From: JACKII01 sp965222315
GTDB taxonomy: Bacteria; Pseudomonadota; Alphaproteobacteria; Bin95
Direction of reading: 5' to 3'
Length of the DNA: 64,000 nt
Assembly: GCA_965222315.1 (NCBI GenBank)
Contig: OZ244951.1
Location: 4,836,001-4,900,000 of the forward strand
In this document: piece by piece, positions 58,392 to 64,000 of the stretch
Position numbering within the stretch: the stretch's first letter is position 1
Layout: every line of letters starts with the position of its first letter
The notes under the pieces: generated by a model
Told to the model about the DNA's origin: nothing
Seen by the model: the letters and a program-made list of their open reading frames with translations, nothing else
Databases searched by the model: none
Position numbers and translations under genes: made by a program

Positions 58392-59600
58392 ATGGACCGA
58401 AAGTTCGTGAAGAAGGCCCGGCATTGGGCCGTTGCCGTGGCAGTGCTGCTGGCTGGCAGCGTGCCCGCCTATGACGCGCAGACCTGTACCCTGACGCAGA
58501 CAAGCAAGGCCGTGGCCCTGTCGAACAAGGACATTGCCCGGCTCGCGCCGCAAAGCGCCGTGGACGCCTCCATCAGCACGTTCCGAACCGTTGGGAAACA
58601 GTACTGGATCGTGCCAACCGTCCGGCTCGCCAAGGGCAAGGTCTTCGTGAACCATGCCTTCACCGAGGGGCCGCCGGACGATCTGGACGCCCGGCACGTG
58701 GGCACTTGGTCCGAAGAAGAACTCTTCGGGGATGCGCCGGGCCTGAAATGGATCACCAACACCTACCAGGCGGTAGATGGCATTCTGGCCTTCGTTCACA
58801 CGGAATACGCCCTGCCGGGCGAGTATTTCGGCAAGAAGATCACCGGTCCCGACGGCAAAAAGAAAACGCTACGGGGGCCGGGACATTCGCGGATTGGGCT
58901 GGCCTGGTACCCGGACCCCGATCCGGCAGGGGCCGCGCCGAAGTTCCAGTATCTTGGCCATATTATCGCCCCTTACCGCGAGTTGGATTTCGAGGCATGG
59001 AATGTGCACGGCACCCCCTACGTGGTGCGGCGGGAAGGCGGCGAAGACTGGTTCTATATCTACTATTTCGATGTGCCGGTGACCGGCCAGCAAGGGCATC
59101 TTTCCACCGCCAGGGCGAAGGTTGCCGATGTCCTGGCGGCGGCCCGGAAAGGCCGGACGACGCCCTGGCAAAAGTATCACAACGGGCAGTGGACGAAGGG
59201 TCTCGGCGGCAAGTCGAGCCCGCTCGCGGGTGAGCACACCATCGTCCACAGCGATGCGGCGCAGAGTTCGGACGGGCGATTTTACCTAGCCAACACGGTC
59301 ATCAACAATTTCCGTGAGAGCGGCAAGCCTTCCGCCATCGTGGTCTACGATTCCTGCGACGCCCTGAACTGGCGCGAGGCGGCCCGGCTGGAGAGCATCA
59401 ACCTGCCGCCGCTCCACGCAAACAAGCGCCGGAACCATGGCTGGCAGTACCTGACCATCCTGGACCATGACGGCACCGACAATGGCCGGATCAAGGGCGA
59501 GATGCAGATGCTGGTCGGCTATCAATACAACAAGCCGGAACGTGCGGTCATGAGCCTGCGCTACAGCCTGGGCGCCGATTGCGGCTGCCCGGCCAATTGA
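58392..59600 (+). CDS. secreted protein of unknown function, 402 aa
   Basis: Family not recognised. The start MDRKFVKKARHWAVAVAVLL with AGSVPAYDAQTC suggests a signal peptide (cleavage near residue 27) or N-terminal anchor, so an exported protein. The body has Trp/Tyr/His-rich stretches (NAFTEG-like start, HIIAPYRELDFEAWNV, WFYIYYFDVPVTGQQGHLS, NHGWQYLTILDHDG). These repeat loosely in the way of five-bladed beta-propeller glycosidase-like proteins, but no catalytic motif could be fixed. It ends GADCGCPAN, with cysteines that may pair. ATG 58392 with AAGGCGATTTG is chosen over ATG 58347 and 58377. It lies before a panE-type gene by 12 bases, so one transcript is likely. Confidence 0.65.
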   Translation: MDRKFVKKARHWAVAVAVLLAGSVPAYDAQTCTLTQTSKAVALSNKDIARLAPQSAVDASISTFRTVGKQYWIVPTVRLAKGKVFVNHAFTEGPPDDLDARHVGTWSEEELFGDAPGLKWITNTYQAVDGILAFVHTEYALPGEYFGKKITGPDGKKKTLRGPGHSRIGLAWYPDPDPAGAAPKFQYLGHIIAPYRELDFEAWNVHGTPYVVRREGGEDWFYIYYFDVPVTGQQGHLSTARAKVADVLAAARKGRTTPWQKYHNGQWTKGLGGKSSPLAGEHTIVHSDAAQSSDGRFYLANTVINNFRESGKPSAIVVYDSCDALNWREAARLESINLPPLHANKRRNHGWQYLTILDHDGTDNGRIKGEMQMLVGYQYNKPERAVMSLRYSLGADCGCPAN

Positions 59601-59612
59601 GGAACTTGTGAG

Positions 59613-60596
59613 ATGAAAGTCTGTATCTATGGCGCGGGCGCCATCGGTGGCCATATCGGCGGGCATCTGGCCCGGAGCGGTGCGGATGTCAGCCTGATCG
59701 CGCGCGGGCCGCATCTTGAAGCGATCCGGCGGAACGGACTGCGGATTACCGGCAAAGACCTGGACTTTACGGTCAAGGTGCAGGCCACGGAGAGCCCAGC
59801 GGAACTGGGGCCGCAGGACTATGTCTTCATCACCCTGAAATCCCATCAGGTCGATGGGGTGCTGGAAAAAATGCAGCCGCTGCTGGGGCCGGAGACGGCG
59901 GTGATCCCGCCGACGACCGGTATTCCCTGGTGGTATTTCTATGGCCTGGAGGGGCCGAATGCGAACCGGCGCCCGGAACTGCTCGATCCCGGCGGGCGGC
60001 AGTGGGACCTGATCGGGCCGGAACGGGCACTGGGTTGCGCCTTTTGGACGGCGGCTGAGGTGCCGGAACCCGGCGTGATCCATCAGGACGGCCTGCGCTC
60101 CTCCTACCCCATTGGCGAGCCGGACGGCAGCGAGTCGCCCCGCCTCGTGCGGCTGGTGGAGGCGATGACGGTGGGTGGCCTGCACGCGCCCTTGCAGAAG
60201 GATATCCGGGGCCAGATCTGGACCAAGATGATCAACAGCCTCTGCTGGAACCAAGCGGCCTTTTTAACGGAAGCCATTAACGGCGAGTTCGGCGGCGCGC
60301 CGGACGTGGTGGAGGTCGTACGCCGGATGATGGTGGAGATGGAAGCCGTCGCGGCGGCGCTGGGCGCGCGCATTCCCGTGCCGATGGAAAAGCGGATCGA
60401 CATGACGGTGCGGGCGGTGGATCACAAAATGTCGATGCTGCAGGATCTGGAGCGCGGCCGGCCGATTGAAATCGACGTGCTGGCCGACTCGGTGGCGGCC
60501 ATGAGCGAGGCGGCGGGAATAGAAACGCCAACGGTCAATGCGTTGCTGGCTTTGACGAAACTCAAGGGCCGGATGCGTGGGGTTTATGGGCGGTAG
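59613..60596 (+). CDS. 2-dehydropantoate 2-reductase (ketopantoate reductase) family protein
   Basis: A 327-residue NADPH-dependent reductase of the PanE/ApbA family. The Rossmann loop is IYGAGAIGGHIGGHLARSG at residues 4-22, VFITLKSHQVDGVLEKMQPLL is typical, PPTTGIPWWYF replaces the shorter usual loop, and the C-terminal domain has the family lysine in IWTKMINSLCWNQAAFL. It ends VDHKMSMLQDLERGRPIEIDVLADSV. PanE proper makes pantoate for CoA synthesis; paralogues reduce other 2-oxo acids, and this divergent copy beside catabolic genes may be one. Thus the panE symbol is withheld. Confidence 0.88.
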   Translation: MKVCIYGAGAIGGHIGGHLARSGADVSLIARGPHLEAIRRNGLRITGKDLDFTVKVQATESPAELGPQDYVFITLKSHQVDGVLEKMQPLLGPETAVIPPTTGIPWWYFYGLEGPNANRRPELLDPGGRQWDLIGPERALGCAFWTAAEVPEPGVIHQDGLRSSYPIGEPDGSESPRLVRLVEAMTVGGLHAPLQKDIRGQIWTKMINSLCWNQAAFLTEAINGEFGGAPDVVEVVRRMMVEMEAVAAALGARIPVPMEKRIDMTVRAVDHKMSMLQDLERGRPIEIDVLADSVAAMSEAAGIETPTVNALLALTKLKGRMRGVYGR

Positions 60597-60711
60597 CGGT
60601 ACTTTTTCCTGCCTTGCCGCCCCTACCATTTATCTGACGAAAGTCAGGATCCGTTCCAGAGCCTTCGAACCCGGAGCGCCTGGAGCTTAGGCGGATACGC
60701 CTCTGGAATGG

Positions 60712-60732
60712 GTCCCAAATCAAGTTTGGGAC
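60712..60732. terminator. xCAAG-loop hairpin between convergent genes, copy C3
   Basis: GTCCCAAA, loop TCAAG, TTTGGGAC: a perfect 8-bp stem, between the ketopantoate reductase-type gene (plus) and the SLC13 permease gene (minus). Outer arms GGATCCGTTCCAGAG (60648-60662) and CTCTGGAATGGGTCC (60701-60715) pair as well, with mismatches. It matches 25621 and 47015. Confidence 0.55.
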
Positions 60733-60774
60733 GAGGGGCCGGTGGGGGGGCGACCCGTGTCGGTGCCGGGGGTA

Positions 60775-62703
60775 CTAAATCCCCCACACCAGCAGCAGCA
60801 TGGGAATGCTCACCGCGACGACGATGATCTCCAGCGGCAGGCCGAGTGGCCAGTAGTCGCTGAAGCGGAAGCCGCCCGGCCCCAGGATTAGTGTGTTGTT
60901 CTGATGACCTATCGGCGTGAGGAATGCGCACGAGCCGCCGATGGCGACCGCCATCAGGAAGGCATCCGGGTTTGCGCCCAGCGTCGTAGCGGCGCCATGG
61001 GCGATAGGGGCCATCACTGCGACGGTGGCCGCGTTGTTCATGATGTCGGAAAGCGTCATCGTCACCACCAGAATCAGGACCAGCGAGACGATGGGCAGAC
61101 CCTGGGCGACCTGGGTGACCAGCAGGTCGGCGATCAGCTCGGCGGCTCCGGTTGTGAGCATGGCCCCGGCGACCGGCAGCAGGCAGGCGAGCAGAACGAT
61201 CACCGGCCAGTCCACGGCGCTGTAGACGGAACGCAGCGGCAGGATGCCGGTTACCATCGTTACCAGCACGCCCAGAGCAAAGGCGACGGGCGCGGAGACC
61301 AGGCCGCTTGCCGCAAGCGCTACCGAGGCCAGCATGATGCCGCCTGCCCAGTAGCTCTCATTTTTCCGCGGCAGGTGCAAGGCGCGCTCCGCCAGTGGCA
61401 GGCAGCCATAGTCGGCGGCGAAAAGGCCGACAGACTCCGCCGGGCCTTCGACCAGCAGAACGTCGCCCGCCTGAATTTGAGTGGAGCGGATGCGCCCGAC
61501 CGTGCGGCTGTCGTTCCGCGAGATCGCCAATATATTGATGTGGTAGCGGGCGCGGACATTAAGCGTCATGGGCGAGCGGCCGAGGATCGCGGCGTTGGGC
61601 GGGGCGACCAATTCCGCCAATAGAATGTCCTGATCTCCGGAGGGCTCGGTGACTTCTTCGTCTGGTTCTTCGTCTGATTCGTCGTCCGGTTCCGTAAGTT
61701 TTTCCAAAGCACCGGTCGCCTCTTCCGGCGCAGTCTCGCTTGCTTTCGCCGCTTCCTCGGCAAGCTTGTCTGCTTTTTCTGCCTCCCGCTCTTCCTTGGT
61801 TTCCCGTTCGGCCTCGACCTTTTCCTCCAGCGCGAGGCCGAGGGAGCTGAGGACGTCTGGCAGGGCATCCGGCTCGGCCTCCAACATGAGGATATCACCG
61901 GGTTCTATCCGGGTCTGTGCCCTGACGGCGCGAAGCCGGAGATCGCTCCGTATCAAGCCGATGATCTGAAAGTCACCTTCGGAGGCAGAACCTTCCGCTT
62001 CATCAACGGAGAGGCCAACGGCTTTTGCCTTTTCCGGCACGCGCGCTTCAGTGACGTAGGAACCGGACTGGAAGTCGGCGATGCCGGCAGGTTGCCGCTT
62101 TGGCACCAACCGCCAGCCGATGAGCGTAATGAACAGGACGCCCGTCAGCGCGACGGCGGCGCCTACCGGCGTGTAGTCGAACATGCCAAACGCCTCGCCG
62201 AAAGCCTCCCGCCGGTAGCCGGAGACAATCAGGTTCGGCGGCGTGCCGATCATGGTGGTCATGCCGCCGAGGATCGAGCCGAAGGCAAGCGGCATCAGCA
62301 GGCGGCCGGGCGGTATTTTTAGAGTGCCTGCCGCCTTCAGCGCCACCGGCATCAGCAGAGCCAGCGCCCCCACATTGTTCATGAAGCCCGAGAGAATGGC
62401 GGCGGTGGCGGTGAGGCCCGCAATCATCATGAATGGCCCGGCGTCCGTTGGCAGCACACGGCGCGCCAGCGCATCCACCGCGCCGGAGGTTTGGAGGCTC
62501 TTGGAAAGCACCAGCACGCCGGCGACCGTGATCACCGCCGGGTGGCCAAAGCCGGAAAACGCGCTGCCGCCGGGCAGCAGCCCAGCCAGGACTGTCGCGA
62601 GCAAGGCGCCCAACGCAACAATGTCATGCCGCCACCGGCCCCAGGCAAAAGCTGCGACGGTGGCAGCCAGGATGGCGAAAAGGATAGCCTGATCGGTGGT
62701 CAC
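60775..62703 (-). CDS. SLC13 family permease with two TrkA-C (RCK_C) domains
   Basis: A 642-residue membrane transporter of the ArsB/NhaD-like SLC13 class. About six helices come first (GGSAFSGFGHPAVITVAGVLVLSKSL, GFMNNVGALALLMPVA), with FGSILGGMTTMIGTPPNLIVSGYRREAFG as the signature loop. Two soluble RCK_C domains then flank a very acidic, Glu/Lys/Ala-rich linker (about residues 290-360). The second helix set holds SDIMNNAATVAVMAPIAHG and GGSCAFLTPIGHQNNTLILGPGG. It probably moves an inorganic or carboxylate anion with Na+. The start is GTG 62703, sharing one base with the stop of the upstream gene. Confidence 0.9.
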   Translation of the reverse strand: MTTDQAILFAILAATVAAFAWGRWRHDIVALGALLATVLAGLLPGGSAFSGFGHPAVITVAGVLVLSKSLQTSGAVDALARRVLPTDAGPFMMIAGLTATAAILSGFMNNVGALALLMPVALKAAGTLKIPPGRLLMPLAFGSILGGMTTMIGTPPNLIVSGYRREAFGEAFGMFDYTPVGAAVALTGVLFITLIGWRLVPKRQPAGIADFQSGSYVTEARVPEKAKAVGLSVDEAEGSASEGDFQIIGLIRSDLRLRAVRAQTRIEPGDILMLEAEPDALPDVLSSLGLALEEKVEAERETKEEREAEKADKLAEEAAKASETAPEEATGALEKLTEPDDESDEEPDEEVTEPSGDQDILLAELVAPPNAAILGRSPMTLNVRARYHINILAISRNDSRTVGRIRSTQIQAGDVLLVEGPAESVGLFAADYGCLPLAERALHLPRKNESYWAGGIMLASVALAASGLVSAPVAFALGVLVTMVTGILPLRSVYSAVDWPVIVLLACLLPVAGAMLTTGAAELIADLLVTQVAQGLPIVSLVLILVVTMTLSDIMNNAATVAVMAPIAHGAATTLGANPDAFLMAVAIGGSCAFLTPIGHQNNTLILGPGGFRFSDYWPLGLPLEIIVVAVSIPMLLLVWGI

Positions 62704-63032
62704 TAGCCGGCGGTGACCTTGTCCGTGATGGCGGAGAATACCTGGCCGAGCACGTTGGAGCGGTCCATGGCGTCCGTCTGGGTCAGATCCGGCCGGGCCT
62801 TGACCAGCGCTTCAACGGCAGCGGCGGCGTCGCCTTCCATCTCATAGATGGCCAGGTACTGGTGCGCGCCTGTCGGCCCCATTTGTGCCTCGCCCAATTT
62901 GAAGCGCTGAGCCGAGACGAAACCCGGTATCTGCACGATCTCCTTGATATGGGTATTGGAGTACCAGTCGTTGTAGGCGTCCTCCTTGCCCGGCAGCGGG
63001 TTGGTCAGGACGACGAGGATGTTTTGGGACAT
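62703..63032 (-). CDS. small dimeric alpha/beta-barrel protein (EthD/DUF4286-like)
   Basis: A 109-residue protein, MSQNILVVLTNPLPGKEDAYN then WYSNTHIKEIVQIPGFVSAQRFKL and HQYLAIYEMEG. It is the ferredoxin-like dimeric barrel pattern of EthD/DUF4286 proteins (D-W-Y-x-x-x-H-I-x-E). Members act as ring-cleavage or hydroxylation helpers, or as unknowns; function here is unknown. AAAGGAGA precedes ATG 63032. Its stop overlaps the GTG of the SLC13 gene by one base, and it lies about 43 bases after the ThDP enzyme's stop, so all three are one operon. Confidence 0.82.
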   Translation of the reverse strand: MSQNILVVLTNPLPGKEDAYNDWYSNTHIKEIVQIPGFVSAQRFKLGEAQMGPTGAHQYLAIYEMEGDAAAAVEALVKARPDLTQTDAMDRSNVLGQVFSAITDKVTAG

Positions 63033-63075
63033 GGCGGAGTCTCCTTTGATCCGGCTTTGATCGGGTGATCCGGGA

Positions 63076-64000
63076 TTACTGTTTCGCGCTTTCTTCGATG
63101 CCGCTGATGGTGGCGGCCGGGGATATGTGATCCAGGCTGACTTTGCAGTGGATCACGACCGGGCCATCATGGGCCATGGCTTCGGCAACTTTGGCCTCGC
63201 ACTCGGCTTCGGTCTCGATCAGCACGCCCTTCGCACCGAAGCTCTCGCCCCATTTGACGAAATCGGGGTTCTGCAGCTCGATGGCGTAGCCGCGGCCGGG
63301 GAAGCTGCGGGCCTGGTGCATACGGATGGTACCGTAGGCGGCGTTGTCGGCGATGAACAGCTTGATCGGCACGCCGTACTGCACGGCGGTTGCTAACTCG
63401 TTGCCGGTCATGAGCACGCCGCCGTCGCCGACAAAGGCCACGACCTGACGGCCGGGGGAGCAGATGCCAGCGGCCACGGCCGACGGCACGCCCGGCCCCA
63501 TCGCACCGACCGTCGCGCCGACAAACATGTTGCCCGGCCCCATGTTCAGGTACTGCGCCATCCAGCTTGAGAAGTTGCCCGCGTCGCAGGTGACGACCGC
63601 CGTCTCGCTCATATGCTTGTCGATAGCGGCTATTACGTTACCGAACACCAAGCCGTCATTGGAGGACTTGCCGCGCCAGGCCATGTTTTCGGTGTGCAGG
63701 CCGTTCAGCTTTTCCACCCAGCCCTTGCGCGCGGCGGGAATGTCGCCCGGTCCCATGGCCAGCATGTATTCCAGGAACAGCTTCGGGTCGGATGCTATGC
63801 CGAGGGTCGGCGAATAGGCGCGTCCGACCTCCGCTGCGTCCGGCCAGACGTGAATGAAGGGCTGGTCGGCGACGGGCGCTTTCGGAAAGGTGAAATTCTG
63901 GGTCATGGACGGCAGCATCCGCTCGCCGATCACAAGCACCAGGTCGGAGCCCTTCAACTGGTCGAGCAGCGCCTTGTTCGCCCGGTTCGGCAGGCGGCCG
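63076..64000 (-). CDS. thiamine diphosphate-dependent enzyme (acetolactate synthase large-subunit-like), partial
   Basis: The C-terminal ~308 residues are in the window; the frame runs open to the right edge, where GRLPNRANKALLDQL precedes the first internal ATG, so the true start lies outside. It has the central domain (LKGSDLVLVIGERM) and the ThDP-binding domain: AVVTCDAGNFSSW, VGATVGAMGPGVPSAVAAG, and VVAFVGDGGVLMTGNELATAVQYGVP followed by NAAYGTIRMHQ, the GDG...N pattern. Members are acetolactate synthase, benzoylformate or indolepyruvate decarboxylase, and oxalyl-CoA decarboxylase. The operon with a small barrel protein and a permease argues for a catabolic role over isoleucine/valine synthesis. 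Confidence 0.88.
   Translation of the reverse strand, partial: GRLPNRANKALLDQLKGSDLVLVIGERMLPSMTQNFTFPKAPVADQPFIHVWPDAAEVGRAYSPTLGIASDPKLFLEYMLAMGPGDIPAARKGWVEKLNGLHTENMAWRGKSSNDGLVFGNVIAAIDKHMSETAVVTCDAGNFSSWMAQYLNMGPGNMFVGATVGAMGPGVPSAVAAGICSPGRQVVAFVGDGGVLMTGNELATAVQYGVPIKLFIADNAAYGTIRMHQARSFPGRGYAIELQNPDFVKWGESFGAKGVLIETEAECEAKVAEAMAHDGPVVIHCKVSLDHISPAATISGIEESAKQ

Noticed and set aside
1..64000. CRISPR arrays, prophage or insertion sequences
   Set aside because: No regularly spaced direct repeats, no transposase, integrase or phage structural gene was recognised.

Overview
The window is GC-rich chromosomal DNA from an alphaproteobacterium, most likely a marine, Rhodospirillales-like heterotroph. 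The inference rests on several things: a phoR-pstSCAB-phoU-phoB locus, the hybrid malic enzyme near mutS, the SDHAF4/DUF1674 - htpX - rsmB - rpe - purH neighbourhood, VPLPA-CTERM sorting, a DctPQM TRAP transporter, and palindromic repeats of the kind common in that class. No plasmid, phage, insertion sequence, CRISPR array or rRNA was seen. Two tRNA genes are present (Gly-GCC, His-GTG). The species cannot be fixed from sequence alone.

Layout. 1-4.6 kb: 5' end of mutS (minus), a class I methyltransferase, an M20 amidohydrolase, and the malic enzyme behind a perfect 26-bp palindrome. 4.7-12.8 kb: the phosphate-starvation locus, with a Pho box lying across the phoR stop codon so that it drives pstS onward. 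12.8-20.9 kb: a PEP mutase/isocitrate lyase-type enzyme, a flavin reductase and a peroxiredoxin. Then come two small genes (a putative membrane peptide and an SdhAF4 homologue), HtpX, RsmB, Rpe and PurH. 21-29 kb: an accessory oxidative-metabolism block with an iron alcohol dehydrogenase, an enoyl-CoA hydratase, two gaplessly alignable phytanoyl-CoA-dioxygenase-type paralogues in tandem, CreA, a TauD-type dioxygenase and an animal-type heme peroxidase. 29-39 kb: a VPLPA-CTERM exported protein, DUF1330, UbiB-like kinase, PepF, an acyl-CoA ligase, L31, an N-formylglutamate amidohydrolase-type enzyme, and a compact DUF4112 / Pmp3 / TfdA-type cluster next to an OmpV-like porin.

39-46 kb: tRNA-Gly, a luciferase-like monooxygenase, a cyclic-2,3-diphosphoglycerate-synthetase-like GTPase, an FtsH protease, cytidine deaminase, an unknown three-helix membrane protein and an acyl-CoA dehydrogenase. 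46-54 kb: an amidohydrolase, a TRAP transporter, a CPA2 antiporter, the bifunctional NAD(P)HX repair enzyme and a NUDIX hydrolase. 54-64 kb: tRNA-His, a nitroreductase, an acetyltransferase, a Rieske oxygenase, a second luciferase-like enzyme, an unknown secreted protein, a ketopantoate reductase-type enzyme, and a minus-strand operon of a ThDP enzyme (cut by the edge), a small alpha/beta-barrel protein and a SLC13 permease.

How it works together: the phosphate locus is a complete sensing-uptake-feedback unit. Most of the rest is housekeeping mixed with catabolic genes (three types of oxygenase, two flavin monooxygenases, acyl-CoA enzymes, TRAP uptake) that fit use of dissolved organic compounds. 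Intergenic spaces hold three recurring palindromic repeat types, several at convergent gene ends where they could act as terminators. No clear-cut new defence or biosynthetic system was found. The best leads are the tandem dioxygenases, the membrane protein at 44.2 kb, the GTPase-FtsH pair, the small membrane peptide at 15.3 kb and the palindromes.
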